Below, piece after piece: positions 44,264 to 54,651 of a stretch of DNA of 64,000 bases. The stretch spans positions 1,458,576 through 1,522,575 of the forward strand of contig OX639991.1 in assembly GCA_951828585.1 (NCBI GenBank). The letters are read 5' to 3'. Position numbers and translations under genes: made by a program. Positions within the stretch are counted from its first letter, which is position 1; each line of letters begins with the position of its first letter. The notes beneath the pieces were generated by a model. The model worked only from the letters and a program-made list of their open reading frames with translations, had not been told where the DNA came from and did no database searches. Source of the stretch: Longimicrobiales bacterium. Lineage in GTDB: Bacteria; Gemmatimonadota; Gemmatimonadetes; Longimicrobiales; Gaopeijiaceae.

Positions 44264-44329
44264 GACGTAACGTGCGATCAGAGACCTCGGCGATCTTGAC
44301 CCGAGCGCGTCCCATCTGGATGTCCGGGC

Positions 44330-45703
44330 TCACTCATTCATTGCTTCCAGGAGTGGGAATATGTTTCCGAACAACTGACAGACATCCCCCGTGGTCACCG
44401 AGAATTTCGGGTTGTGAACCAGCTGGTTCATGGAGGTCACCGACAACAGACCTTCTGATCGCGCCAACTCTGCCATCGCTCCGTGTAGCTGCTTGGTGCG
44501 TTCCATGTCGGTCTTGCTCTTCGTCAAGTGCTTTGTGACGTCCCGGAGAATGTCCACTAGACGACGATCCCTGCCCTTCTTCTTCGTGGAAAGCCCGCCC
44601 GTAGCACCGTGTTGCCCGCAGTACGCCTTCGCGGAAATCTCGAACATGCTACGGAGCAGGAAGCAGAAGGCTAGGGGGTTGTACTTGAGGTTCAACGCAC
44701 GTATCTCGTCTCGCAGAAGAACCACCTTCTCCCGATCCGGCCCCCGAGGCGTGAAACTCTTGATTGTAGCCTTGACGGCTTTGGGATCTCGCAAACTTGC
44801 GGCCGGTGCTACCCCACCCTTCGTCTTAGCACCAGTCTTGGTCCCGGTCTTGCCAGTTCCTCCCTTCTTTCCGGGTTTTTTCGTCGGATCTCCAGACAGG
44901 GGCGGAATCCTGTATCGTTCTGCGAAATCCTTGCCCGGCTTTCGGATGTCCGTGAACGTCAAGAGCTTGAGGCCGATGTCCTTTGCAATGGCTTCAATCG
45001 CGTCTCGATGGGAGATCGATGGGTACCGGTTTGCGAGGTCCCGTGCGGAGTCCGCCCCAAGACGCCCAGCGAGCCTCTTCATTGCTTCCGCGAGCACCGT
45101 TAGCGGATAGTCGCCCGCCCACTGCTGGGCCTGATGGGGTGTGCGGTTCTTTCCATCTGCCAGGTAGCCTTCGAGGAGATCAAGCGCCGGTTCGTTCGCG
45201 CCGCTCTCGTCGCGACTGTGTCTTGCGCGTGCTACTGCGGTCCAGTTGCTTCGCCCCGCTTTCTGCCCTTTGCCGTGGGCGAGCGTAACGATACGGTCCA
45301 CGGTGTCGCTTTTCGACGCCGGATAGATGATGCAGGGAACCTCTTCGGTCTCCGCCCGCCAACCACTCGATACAACGGCCAGCTTGCTCTCGATGTTCGC
45401 TGGAACTTCTAGGTGTGAACGATTCAAGAGTCCGTGCGCGATCTTCAGGGCCGCTACGCGACGGTTCCCCTCCTTGACCGTGAAGGTCGGTTTCCCGTCG
45501 GAACCCACGCCCTGTAGCACGAGAATGCTCTCTGTTGGCAGATACCCGCTGTCCAACAGACTCTCCATGAGCGCCCAGAACCAGCCGGGTCGGATGGACA
45601 CCATCGCCTCCACCGCTTCCTCTTCGTTTGCTTGCGGCACCGTCCGGAAGTTTCTGAGGTCGAGCTGCAACTGCTCGATCGGCAGGCTTTCGACGCTAGG
45701 CAT
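44330..45703 (-). CDS. ParB/Srx-like nuclease-domain protein
   Basis: A 457-residue protein from the ATG at 45703 (MPSVESLPIEQLQLDLRNFR). The N-terminal ParB-like fold has FTVKEGNRRVAALKIAHGLL, with the G-N-R-R signature. The middle is a helical region, then a Lys/Gly/Thr-rich linker, and a C-terminal helical domain (FCFLLRSMFEISAKAYC). It overlaps the helicase gene by 8 bases. Such ParB-like proteins accompany RM and defence operons and may act as DNA-binding or NTP-dependent switch factors. Its role here is inferred from context only. Confidence 0.8.
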   Translation of the reverse strand: MPSVESLPIEQLQLDLRNFRTVPQANEEEAVEAMVSIRPGWFWALMESLLDSGYLPTESILVLQGVGSDGKPTFTVKEGNRRVAALKIAHGLLNRSHLEVPANIESKLAVVSSGWRAETEEVPCIIYPASKSDTVDRIVTLAHGKGQKAGRSNWTAVARARHSRDESGANEPALDLLEGYLADGKNRTPHQAQQWAGDYPLTVLAEAMKRLAGRLGADSARDLANRYPSISHRDAIEAIAKDIGLKLLTFTDIRKPGKDFAERYRIPPLSGDPTKKPGKKGGTGKTGTKTGAKTKGGVAPAASLRDPKAVKATIKSFTPRGPDREKVVLLRDEIRALNLKYNPLAFCFLLRSMFEISAKAYCGQHGATGGLSTKKKGRDRRLVDILRDVTKHLTKSKTDMERTKQLHGAMAELARSEGLLSVTSMNQLVHNPKFSVTTGDVCQLFGNIFPLLEAMNE

Positions 45704-48700
45704 GGGAGTCTCTGGGTCTCGGGAAGTGGCTGGGAGTGGAAGCAGATGAGAGTTGGGCAGCGCCAAGATGAGAGCTTCGTTGCATCTCAGTCAATGGGCC
45801 GCTTTCCAGAACCCCCATCCAGACCACCAGATTCACTTCGTCCTCCTCGATGGGATCGAGCGGCTCGGGCGGCTTCCACGGCTGTAGCCCGAGTTCGTTC
45901 ACGACATCGGCGATCCTGCGTGTCAATTCTCCAGCGGGGACGTGGTCGGGCGCGAACACTTCGCGGAGCCGACGCTCCTGGCGGATGCCCCACGGCGCTT
46001 CGAGGGCGTCCGCAACCCGGTCCCGATCCTCAACGGACAGCCCGGCTGCGGGATGTATCCGGACATGGTCGGCGGCGGCCCTGAAAAGCGGGCGGATGCT
46101 GGGCTGGAGGGTGGCCGGATCGGTGGCGCGCATCCATTCGTCGTAGATGTCGCGGCGGGCACGCTCCCAAGCGCCGAAGGCTCCTTCCGCGAACCCCTCC
46201 GGCAGCGCGCGCTCGGTGTGCTCGGTGCATGAGAGGATTCCGAGACAGGTCAGGGTGTCGCGCTCGATCTCGGCGTCCGCCTCCGAGGGCACGAACCGCA
46301 TGAACACGCGGTCGAAGACGCGGGCGCAGAAGACGTGGCCGGTGCGGGATCCGCCCACGAATCCCGAGCCGACCCCCCACGCCAAGTCTCGGATCCGGTC
46401 GCCCCAGCGCTCGATTCCCTTCCGCAGCTCCTGCCGGTACTCCTCGCCGCTGTGCGCGTGCACGCCCTCGCCTCCCCGCTCGAAGAGGGAGGAGTCACCC
46501 CTTCGGAGGTCCTCGATCTGCTTCCGGTCGTCCGCGAAGACCTGCTGGGTCTGCTCCATGCCGGGTATCGGGGGTTGTTCGACTCCGATCGAGGCGGCGG
46601 CTTGGGCCAGCTTCCGGCGGATCCGCTCTTCGAGTGCGAGAAGGGCCTCGAGTTGACGGTCGGGAAACACGCAGGTGAGGAACACCTTCTCGTGAGGACT
46701 GCCGATGCGGTCGATGCGCCCGTGGCGTTGCACGAGCCGCATCGGGTTCCAAGGCAGGTCGTAGTTGATGATCCGTCCGCACTGCTGGAGGTTCATCCCT
46801 TCGGCCAGCACGTCGGTCGTAACGAGGATGTCAAACCTGTCCTCGGACCGCGACGGCGGGGCCTCCGTGGATTCGGGTGCGAAGCCGAACACCGCGTCGC
46901 TACGGGAGATCCCGTCGAACGACTCGGTGCCCCGGACGACGGCGATGCGTCCGCGGTACGGGGCGAGCCGCCGATCCGCGGCCACCACCTCCTGCAAACG
47001 CTCGGCGATCCACTCGACGGTGTCGCCGAAGTAGGAGAATACGAGCACCTTGCGCCGGTTGCGGATGTCCCGTTCCGTGATGCCCTTCCGCTCGGCCTCC
47101 GCCGCGATGCGGGCGAGTTCCCCGGCGAGGAGCTTGAGCTTGGGGTCGTTCTCCGCCCTAATCGCGGACGCCCGAACCCGGAGGCGTTCGAGAAGCGCCC
47201 GATCCGACCGCACGTCTTTGACGAGCGTTGCGGTGTCGAGGTCATCCGCGACCGGCTCGCCCTCGCGGAGAAGCTCCTCCCACGCCTCGTCTGAATCGGT
47301 CTCGCGGAGCGCGGCCAGGGAATCGGAGGACGGGATCACCCCGCCCTCGATCGCGCGCACGAAGTCATCGTGAGCGGCGACCATCCTGCTAACGGTCTGA
47401 ACGAACGCCCGTGCCGACGACTCGAACCGCTTGAGCAGCCCGGAGCGGATGAGGCCCACCAGCGCGGTCTCGCGGGCGTCGGGAGTCCCGTCGCGTCGGT
47501 AGCGGGTCGGCCAGTACCGGGCCATCGTGAGCTTGGGCTCGCCCTCCCCGGCGTCCAGAACCTCCGCGAACTCGCTGAAGAATCCGGGAAGCACCTCGTC
47601 CAGATCGTAGCTTCGGGCACGGACCTCCGGGTCCGGGAACCGTATCGTGACCTCCGTCCCGTCCTTCAGGCGGAAGTTGTCGTTCGGGTAGAAGCGCTGA
47701 ACGAAGTGCCGCGTCCGCCGCACGGTGGTGGCGTCGAGGATGTCGAACAGGGTGTCCGGGCTGAGCGAGAACGGATCCTCCTTGTCGGCCTGCCGGAACC
47801 GCTCCTTGAGCGAGGGGATGCCTCGGTCCGCGAACACGGCGTCGTGGCCGACGAAGTAGGTGAGGAGATCGTAGAGGTCCCAGAGCGAGTTGTTCACCGG
47901 CGTCGCGGTAAGCAGGACTACCTTGCGGGGCGGGTCGCCGCGCAGCAGTTGCCGGAGCGCGCGCGCACGCTTCGTGTCCGCGTTCCGGAAGGCGTGCGCC
48001 TCGTCAATCACGACGAGCGAGTAGTCGCCGATGCTAGAGCCCAAGGCGCTTCCGTCCCCCTGGCCCAGTTGCCGGTCGCCGGCCAGTTGCTCGAATGACA
48101 CGACCTCGATGCCGACTTGGTAGCGCCCTCTGAATTGCCTCCACATCCCGTCCCGTAGCTGGGCCGGGGCGATCAGGAGCGCCCGCTGCCGGTTGCGCTC
48201 GATGACCTCGGTGAAGATCTCGGCCGCGATGAAGCTCTTCCCGAGCCCCACGCTGTCGGCGACCAGCACGCCGTTGTACTGGTCGAGGATCCGCTTGGCC
48301 CGGAACACGCCGTCGGTCTGGAAGCGCGTGAGCCGGATCCGGCCCGAGTCCCCGGCCTCCTCTTCGAGTTCGCCGCCGTACCGCTCCCACAGGGCGCGCA
48401 GATAGATCAGGTAGGGAGGATGTTCGGCGAACTGTTCCCTGTAGATGGCGGCGAGATCGTACGGACGGGCGTCGTTCCAAAGCCGGTCGAACCACTCTTC
48501 GACCCTCGCGACGACGCCTGGCTGGTATTGGCCGAGGTTGAGTTCGAGGTTTGACGTGAGCCCTGCGAGCGTGAAGTTCGACGATCCGGCGAGGACCCCC
48601 TGCTTGCCGGAGAACAGGAATGCCTTGCCATGCAGGAAGCGGTGCTCGTAGCGGCGCACCTCGATCTTGCCGGAGTCGAGGAAGTCCAGAAGCTCGCGCA

Positions 48701-49061
48701 CCGAAGCCCGGCTCGGCTCGGAGAACGGGAGGCGGTCGCGGTCCCGTCTGAGTCTGCGCTCCGCGCCGTCGAGTTCCTCGTTCGCCAGCCTCTTCTCGTA
48801 GCGTTCGCCGCGCGGATCGCCGAGGCGGCGCTCTGGCAGCCGGGCCGCGGGCAGCGGCTCGGCACCTAGCAGGAGGCGCACGCCCGCAGCGCGGCGGAGC
48901 ATGTCCGCCAGCCGACCGAAGCCCCCCGGATTGAAGTATCCCGTCGCGATGGACGCCGAAGGCGGTTCGCGCAGCGTAGCGAGCAGGTGTTCGAGGCGCT
49001 CCCGGAGCGCCCGTTCGAGGGTGTTGCCGTCCAGGTTATCCACGAACTCCGGGTGGCTCAT
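45696..49061 (-). CDS. PLD-like nuclease/SNF2 helicase
   Basis: A 1121-residue protein. The N-terminal phospholipase-D-type nuclease domain has H-x-K in FLHGKAFLF (His144, Lys146) and GSSN at 159-162. It is followed by an SNF2/RapA-type helicase: ADSVGLGKSF (268-277), DEAH (353-356), LLTATPVNNS, and motif VI QRHGRIDRIGS. The C-terminal ~250 residues are unassigned. Such proteins are found next to Eco57I-like methylases in bacteria and archaea; here the methylase stop overlaps its ATG (ATGA). Likely the motor and nuclease of a restriction-like system. Confidence 0.92.
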   Translation of the reverse strand: MSHPEFVDNLDGNTLERALRERLEHLLATLREPPSASIATGYFNPGGFGRLADMLRRAAGVRLLLGAEPLPAARLPERRLGDPRGERYEKRLANEELDGAERRLRRDRDRLPFSEPSRASVRELLDFLDSGKIEVRRYEHRFLHGKAFLFSGKQGVLAGSSNFTLAGLTSNLELNLGQYQPGVVARVEEWFDRLWNDARPYDLAAIYREQFAEHPPYLIYLRALWERYGGELEEEAGDSGRIRLTRFQTDGVFRAKRILDQYNGVLVADSVGLGKSFIAAEIFTEVIERNRQRALLIAPAQLRDGMWRQFRGRYQVGIEVVSFEQLAGDRQLGQGDGSALGSSIGDYSLVVIDEAHAFRNADTKRARALRQLLRGDPPRKVVLLTATPVNNSLWDLYDLLTYFVGHDAVFADRGIPSLKERFRQADKEDPFSLSPDTLFDILDATTVRRTRHFVQRFYPNDNFRLKDGTEVTIRFPDPEVRARSYDLDEVLPGFFSEFAEVLDAGEGEPKLTMARYWPTRYRRDGTPDARETALVGLIRSGLLKRFESSARAFVQTVSRMVAAHDDFVRAIEGGVIPSSDSLAALRETDSDEAWEELLREGEPVADDLDTATLVKDVRSDRALLERLRVRASAIRAENDPKLKLLAGELARIAAEAERKGITERDIRNRRKVLVFSYFGDTVEWIAERLQEVVAADRRLAPYRGRIAVVRGTESFDGISRSDAVFGFAPESTEAPPSRSEDRFDILVTTDVLAEGMNLQQCGRIINYDLPWNPMRLVQRHGRIDRIGSPHEKVFLTCVFPDRQLEALLALEERIRRKLAQAAASIGVEQPPIPGMEQTQQVFADDRKQIEDLRRGDSSLFERGGEGVHAHSGEEYRQELRKGIERWGDRIRDLAWGVGSGFVGGSRTGHVFCARVFDRVFMRFVPSEADAEIERDTLTCLGILSCTEHTERALPEGFAEGAFGAWERARRDIYDEWMRATDPATLQPSIRPLFRAAADHVRIHPAAGLSVEDRDRVADALEAPWGIRQERRLREVFAPDHVPAGELTRRIADVVNELGLQPWKPPEPLDPIEEDEVNLVVWMGVLESGPLTEMQRSSHLGAAQLSSASTPSHFPRPRDSHA

Positions 49062-49333
49062 CGGTCACTCTTCCAAGTTTGGAAGTGGTGCAGCGTGGCC
49101 CGTAGCGGTTCTTCGTGGTCCCAGCCCTCGTGGAACGTCTCGAATATGTGGACGACTTGCGACTCGATGAGGCCGTAGAGGTGTGCCACTACGGCGTCTA
49201 GTTCCCGGATGTGGTCCTGCTTCTCGTCCGGGTCCATAGGACCGCACGGGACGCCGAGTCGTCTGGCCCAATCGGCGAAACGGTCGTCCGGCGATGCGAG
49301 TCGCCCCGCCAATGCGATCGCGCGCTCCCCTAG
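49058..49333 (-). pseudogene. C-terminal fragment of Eco57I-like methylase, cut off by IS1182-type element
   Basis: The last ~91 residues (ERAIALAGRLASPDDRFADW, then AVVAHLYGLIESQVVHIFET) are typical of this methylase family's C-terminus. The piece is separated from the rest by the IS at 49334-50935. Removing the IS and one CTAG copy joins it in frame to the fragment at 50936. Its stop overlaps the helicase start. Confidence 0.85.
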
Positions 49334-50935
49334 GAGTCTGCGCCGCAGAAAACCACGACTGCTATCTTTAGGGGAGTCGAAGGCATCGTGAAAGGTTGAT
49401 GGCCAGCCGAGGGGGGTCAATGGGAACGACGTTCCGACCGTACCAGCCGGACCAGATGCAGCTGCTGCCGCAGGATCTGCGTGAGTGGGTCCCGGAAGGG
49501 CACTTGGCGCATCATGTGAGCGACCTGGTGGACGCGCTGGATCTGGATTCGTTCTACGCGCCGTACGAGGGGGACGGGCGGCGCAACTCGCCGTACGATC
49601 CGCGGATGATGGTGAAGGTGCTGGTCTACGGATACGCGACGGGCACTTTTTCGTCGCGGAAGCTGGCGACGAAGCTGGTGGAGGACATCGCGTTTCGGAT
49701 GCTGGCGGCGGGCAACTTTCCGCAACACCGGACGCTGTGCGAGTTTCGCCGGCGGCATCTTGATGATTTCGGGGCGGTGTTCGCCGAGGTGGTTCGGCTG
49801 GCGCGGACGATGGGCCTGGCGGGGTTGGGCAGGGTCTCGGTGGACGGGACGAAGGTCCGGGCCAACGCGAGCAAGCGCAAGGCGATGAGCTATGGCCGGA
49901 TGGCCAAGGAGGAGCGCCGGCTGCGAGCGGAGATCGCGGGACTGCTGGAGGAGGCGGAAGCGGTCGACGCGGCGGAGGATGCCCACTATGGGGAGGACGT
50001 TCGGGGCGACGAGTTGCCGGAGGAGTTGAAGCGGCGCGAGGACCGGCTGGCGGCCATCCGGGCGGCGAAGGCGCGGCTTGAGGCCGAGCAGCGGGCGAAG
50101 GACGACGCGCGGGGCCGCAAGCCGGGACAGGAGCGCAACGCGAAGGGAGGCAGGCCCTACAAGCGGGAGTACGGCGAGCCGGAAGAGAAGGCGCAGAGCA
50201 ACTTTACGGACCCCGAGAGCCGGATCATGAAGACGAGTTCGGAAGGGTTTCAGCAAAGCTACAACGCGCAGATCGCGGTGGAGGGGGACAACCAGCTGGT
50301 GGTGGCTGCGGCGGTGACGGACAACGCGAGTGACCAGGGCCAGCTGGTCCCGATGGTCGACGCGGTGGCGCAGACATGTGGCGAGACGCCGGAGCAGGTC
50401 TTGGCGGACGCGGGTTATTGCAGCGAACCGAACCTGCAGGCGCTGAAGGAGCGGGACATCGACGGCTATGTACCGCTGGCGCGTGAGGGCAAGACGGCCG
50501 CCGACCCCGATCCGGAAGAGTATCCCGCCAAGGCCCGCATGGCCGAGAAGCTGGCAAGCGACGAGGGCCGAAAACGGTACGCACGCCGCAAGTGGATGGC
50601 GGAGGCGCCTGTCGGCTGGATCAAGGAGGTGATGGGATTTCGAAGATTCAGCTTTCGGGGCCTGCGGAAGGTCGAAGCCGAGTGGACCCTCGTGTGTCTG
50701 GCCCTCAACGTGAAGCGGCTACATACCCTCCAGGCCGCATGAGGCGGCGTTCGTTGCCCCGCAACTACGCCCACCGAGGCTCCCACGGGCCTCCTGGGCC
50801 CCGATTTGGCACTGCACGGCCCTCCCGCCCCGTCAGCGGCTCGGATCCCCCATCCCCCCACCCCCGAGTCTTTCGATCCCCCAGTGCCCTTCCCAGGTTT
50901 CCGTCACGTCCGCCGCGCTTCTGCGGCGCAAGCTC
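49334..50935 (+). mobile_element. IS1182-type insertion sequence
   Basis: A 1602-bp element with 17-base inverted ends (GAGTCTGCGCCGCAGAA at the left; GAGCTTGCGCCGCAGAA read inwards from the right) and one transposase gene. It is flanked by CTAG on both sides (49330-49333 and 50936-50939), a 4-base target duplication typical of this family. Inserted in the methylase gene in opposite orientation. Confidence 0.9.
49420..50742 (+). CDS. IS1182 family transposase
   Basis: A 440-residue transposase starting MGTTFRPYQPDQMQLLP after a GAGGGGG site. It has GRVSVDGTKVRANASK (first catalytic Asp), a middle charged helical region, VLADAGYCSEPN (second Asp region) and the C-terminal RKWMAEAPVGWIKEVMGFRR with Glu. 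Length and motifs are complete, so it may be active. Confidence 0.93.
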   Translation: MGTTFRPYQPDQMQLLPQDLREWVPEGHLAHHVSDLVDALDLDSFYAPYEGDGRRNSPYDPRMMVKVLVYGYATGTFSSRKLATKLVEDIAFRMLAAGNFPQHRTLCEFRRRHLDDFGAVFAEVVRLARTMGLAGLGRVSVDGTKVRANASKRKAMSYGRMAKEERRLRAEIAGLLEEAEAVDAAEDAHYGEDVRGDELPEELKRREDRLAAIRAAKARLEAEQRAKDDARGRKPGQERNAKGGRPYKREYGEPEEKAQSNFTDPESRIMKTSSEGFQQSYNAQIAVEGDNQLVVAAAVTDNASDQGQLVPMVDAVAQTCGETPEQVLADAGYCSEPNLQALKERDIDGYVPLAREGKTAADPDPEEYPAKARMAEKLASDEGRKRYARRKWMAEAPVGWIKEVMGFRRFSFRGLRKVEAEWTLVCLALNVKRLHTLQAA

Positions 50936-52198
50936 CTAGCGGGCTGTCTCCGCCGGGACGAGGGACGGGGAAAGGGTTGATGACGAAGTAGGTCAGGTGG
51001 GTCTCCACGAATCGCCGCGCATACCAGTCGAGGGGAAGGGAACTCAGTAGGCCAAGTAGGAAGGCCTCGTCCCTCTCGCCTCCGCGCGGGAGGAGGAAGA
51101 AAGGGGAGTTGTGGACCAGCAACACCCGTGGCGGCACCAACGCGGCGCGGACTGTGCGACTGTCGGTGGCACGAGTGACATCCCGGAAGGCGATGCGGGC
51201 CTTCAGGCAGGGCAAGGTCGCCGGGTCCTTGCGCCATTTGGGGCTGAACTCCGCGAACGCCGAGCGCCTGTTCGCCCGCTTCCGCTTGCCCTGAAGGTGG
51301 CCGAGAACCCGAGCGGGGTCTGCCCATGCGTAGTAGGTCCCCGTGTCCGGGGTCCAAAGGTCGAACGACGCCCCCTTGTAGACCGGCCAGAAGCCGTCGG
51401 GACACTGTTTCGATTCGAGGTCCATCACCGGCTTGTCTGCGGTGGCGTGTAGCTCCGTTTGTGGCCGCGCCCGCCAACCCCTTCCGTCGTTCAGGTCCAG
51501 CCGCGGGCTCTTGCGCAACTGCGCGAACACTTCGACGGACTCGTCCGACGGCAGAAGCGGGAGCGAGGCCGTGTCGTTCCACGCCCCAACCTCTCGGGCG
51601 CGGAACGTCACCGCAGCCCGCCGGACACCGGCCCGGAAGCGCTTGAGGTTCGCGTACGGCCCGCTCAGCCGAAGCTTTGACTCGCGGCTGTCCTTCCTGC
51701 GGGTGATGGTAGTCAGGCCAATGGTGTATTGGGGATGGACGTTGGGAAACACCCACTCGCGATTGTTCACCAGCATCGTCAGGTCCAGCACCTCGGCGCT
51801 CGCCAGCAACTCCTTGCGGAACGCCGTGGATCCCTTCGCCGCAAGCGCCGAGCGCGGTAGCACGACGCCGATCCGCCCGCCGTCCCGCGACACAAGATCC
51901 CAGAACCGCCACACGAACGCCTTGTAGAGGTCGGGATCGCCGGTTCCCATGCCGGGGAACCCTCCAGCCGTGAGAAGGTGGCGCATCGAAGCCGCGCCGT
52001 CCTTTTCAGTTTCGAGTCGGTCCGCCAGATCCGGGCGCTGGGCGCGATACTGAACCTTCAGCGTCTCCTGCACCCTCTGCGGGCGCGACCGCAACCCCGG
52101 GAAGTGTCGCGCCCAGAAAGCGTCCTCTTCGACGCGGGGTTTTTCCCACGGTGGATTGCCGAGAATCACGTCGAACCCGTTGCGTCGGCCAAAGGAAG
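50936..52198 (-). pseudogene. Eco57I-like methylase, catalytic-to-target-recognition part
   Basis: This frame reads FGRRNGFDVILGNPPWEKP, with methylase motif IV NPPW, then a long target-recognition region (VVLPRSALAAKGSTAFRKEL, WADPARVLGHLQGKRKR) to VINPFPVPRPGGDSPL at the IS. It joins the preceding fragment through a frameshift near 52198: one extra C in GTC-TTC-C-TTT would explain it. The rest of the motif order is normal for N6-adenine methylases. Confidence 0.87.
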
Positions 52199-53136
52199 AC
52201 ATGTGGGAAAGCGAGCGCGAAGTGCAGTACATCCAAGCCCTTAAGTTCGTCGCGTCCTTTGTCCATCAACTGGGCTCGGAAGATGTCGCCCGGGTCGTCC
52301 AAAGCCGTCGCCACCCGTCCCTCAGCGATTGCTTCGCGGATGCCGCTGTTCGTGCGCGAGGCCGTCAGGAGCGTAAAGAGCTCCTGCTCCGATTGTATAG
52401 CCTGCCGCATTCGAGAATACAGTTCCCGCGCCTCACGGATCTCGGCATCGTTGGCGTCGGTGAGCCGGGCCAGCCTCTCAAGGGGCTTCCGCACCGCTCC
52501 CAGCCGCTCGCTCGCGACGAACGCGAACAGGTTGCCGCTCTCGGTCTGAAAGAGTTCGGACGCCTCCTCGAAAGAAGCGATCCCCACGAGCGAGTTGCCT
52601 TGGATCAGGTTGTGGTCGAGGAGCGAGAGCGGGAGCCCCGGCACGAAGGTGTGGATCCAGAGCGAGAGGCGAGCCAGTTCGACGGCCATCGGGTTCATGT
52701 CCACCCCGAAGATGCATCGCCGGGCCACCTGCCTGCGAAGCAACTGGGTGTCCTCGATGGGGTCCCCGGACCATTCCGGCCCAAGCTTTTCGGCCGCCGT
52801 CCGGCGGAGCCGAGCAAACTCCTCGCGCACGTCCGGGAGGGGCCGGCCGGCCAGATAGTTGGCGAGACGGCGTTCGATCCGGTCCACTGCGCCGACCAGG
52901 AAGTGGCCGGAGCCCATCGCGATGTCGGCGACCCGGAACTCGAAGAACCGCCGTCCCGCTTCCCGATCCGGCATTTCGTCGAGCCGCTCGATGTGCTCGT
53001 CGAGCGCCGGTTCGAGCGCCCGGTCGAGGAGATGCTCGACGGCGAAGGCCGGGGTGTAGTAGGAACCGGTGGATTTCCGCGCTCCCGAACGGTTGTGGAG
53101 ATACACTTCGCCCGCCCGCACTTCGGAACCTGCCAA
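52199..53136 (-). pseudogene. Eco57I-like methylase, AdoMet-binding part
   Basis: STGSYYTP (motif X-like), then DIAMGSGHFLVGAVDRIE (AdoMet motif I) and CIFGVDMNPMAVELARLSLW. It ends in VLHFALAFPHVF at the frameshift. The fragment starts right at the inner edge of the IS3-type element (T-S-L-A-G-S-E-V reading out of it). The ORF continues in the wrong frame for another 60 codons beyond the shift. Confidence 0.87.
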
Positions 53137-53158
53137 CGACGTTGAGACACTTTCCGAT

Positions 53159-54196
53159 TCAGTTTAGTGAGCCCTCCTTTCCCCCGTTGGCCGGCTCTGC
53201 TCCATCGGCTGCCGTGACGGGGAGTGCGCGGTTGATCCAGACCTCCACCGGGAGTTCCGCAGCTCTCGGCGGGCCACCGACAAAGCGGTCGGGCCGGGCG
53301 GCGTAGGCCGCAGCCAGCACCTTCTGTCTGTGCTCGATGACCGCGGGGGCGCGGCCGAGATGGACCTGTTCCGGCGTCAGCAAGCCGATGCCGCCGTGCC
53401 GGTGCTCGGTGTTGTACCACTGGAAGAACTCCCGGCAGAAGTCCTTCGCCTCCTCGATGTTGCCGAAGCGACCCGGGAAGCCCGGATGGTACTTGACGGT
53501 CTTGAAGTGCGCCTCCGAGTAAGGGTTGTCGTTCGAGACCCTGGGGCGGCCCAGCGACTGGGTGACGCCCAGGTCGGCCAGGAGCTGCGCCGTGCACTTG
53601 GCCGTCATGGGAGATCCCCGGTCCGAGTGCAGCGTGAGCACCCGGGGCTGCACACCGTGCTTGAGGCATGTCTCCCCGATCAAGTGTCCGGCCAAGCCGG
53701 CGGTCTCGCGCTCCGCCACCATCCATCCGGCGGCGTAGCGGCTGTAGATGTCCAGGATCACGTACAGATAGAAGTACTGCCACTTCTCCGGCCCCAGCAG
53801 CCGGGTGATGTCCCAGGACCACACCTCGTTGGGTGCCCTGGCCACCACCTCGGGCTTCGGGTGGTTGGGATGGCTACGTTGCGCCCGGCGCTCGCGGACC
53901 GCCTGATTCTCGGCCAGGACGCGGTACATCGTCCGCTCCGAACACAGATAGACGCCCTCGTCCAGCAGCGTCGCGTACACTTCCGCGGGAGCACGGTCCG
54001 CGAAGCGCGGCGAGCACAGCACACCAAAGACCCCCGCCCGCTCCGTCGCGTCCAGGGCCCGGGCAGGAGCCGGCCGGGGCTGCCACTGCCCGGTCTTCGG
54101 CCTCCGGCGACGGTAGAACGTGGCGCGCGCAACCCCGAGGGCTTTGCACGCCGCGCGTACGCCCACGTGCCCGGCCAAGCCTCTGGCCGCGCTCAA
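53159..54196 (-). CDS. IS3-type transposase, OrfB (DDE catalytic subunit)
   Basis: A 345-residue integrase-core protein: VWSWDITRLLGP (first Asp), LTLHSDRGSPM (second Asp), and NPYSEAHFKTVKYHP (Glu). It begins at a TTG overlapping the OrfA stop (TTGA). The N-terminal helix-turn-helix (GVRAACKALGVARATFYRR) is intact. Full-length, possibly functional. Confidence 0.92.
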   Translation of the reverse strand: MSAARGLAGHVGVRAACKALGVARATFYRRRRPKTGQWQPRPAPARALDATERAGVFGVLCSPRFADRAPAEVYATLLDEGVYLCSERTMYRVLAENQAVRERRAQRSHPNHPKPEVVARAPNEVWSWDITRLLGPEKWQYFYLYVILDIYSRYAAGWMVAERETAGLAGHLIGETCLKHGVQPRVLTLHSDRGSPMTAKCTAQLLADLGVTQSLGRPRVSNDNPYSEAHFKTVKYHPGFPGRFGNIEEAKDFCREFFQWYNTEHRHGGIGLLTPEQVHLGRAPAVIEHRQKVLAAAYAARPDRFVGGPPRAAELPVEVWINRALPVTAADGAEPANGGKEGSLN

Positions 54197-54642
54197 GAGC
54201 GCTTCCCGTCCCCGGGGCTCACACCCAGCAGCCCCGCAACTTTTCCCTGGACATCGATGATGATGCGCGCCTTGCGAAGTTCCTCGCGCAACCGCGCGTT
54301 CTCCCGCTCCAGCTTCCGCACCCTCTTCGCCTCACGCTTCCCGCCGGACGGCCTCGGGCCTCGCTTCTTCGCCAGCCTCCGCAGCGACCCTTCCCGCGCC
54401 GCCTTCCGCCACGACGACAAGTGCGAACTATACAGTCCTTCGCGCCGAAGCAGCTCTCCGATCTCGCCCGGTGTATCGCAGGCGTCCGCCTTCTCCACGA
54501 TCGAAAGCTTGTACGCCGCCGTGAACCGCCGCCGCGTCGTCTTCGCCGCAACCTCCGGATCCGGCCGGGCTGCCGCGCTTCGCTTGCCCTCCCCCGTGGA
54601 GAGGGGCGTTCCGTTCACCTTCATTCCTTCTCCTCGTGCCAT
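54193..54642 (-). CDS. IS3-type transposase, OrfA
   Basis: A 149-residue protein with the helix-turn-helix TTRRRFTAAYKLSIVEKADA, GLYSSHLSSWRKA and a C-terminal leucine-zipper-like segment (KLERENARLREELRKA), as usual for IS3 OrfA. Two starts are possible (54642 and 54624). It overlaps OrfB by four bases, where the fused OrfAB might be made by frameshifting. Confidence 0.9.
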   Translation of the reverse strand: MARGEGMKVNGTPLSTGEGKRSAAARPDPEVAAKTTRRRFTAAYKLSIVEKADACDTPGEIGELLRREGLYSSHLSSWRKAAREGSLRRLAKKRGPRPSGGKREAKRVRKLERENARLREELRKARIIIDVQGKVAGLLGVSPGDGKRS

Positions 54643-54651
54643 CGTTCAACT

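Larger units (their letters stand above)
53137..54650 (-). mobile_element. IS3-type insertion sequence
   Basis: Two overlapping transposase genes (orfA, orfB) of IS3 type in an insert that splits the methylase gene between GRGRE and the LAGSEV sequence. Only a very short end match (GTTGA) is visible and no target duplication could be defined, so the limits are good to about 10 bases. Confidence 0.75.
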
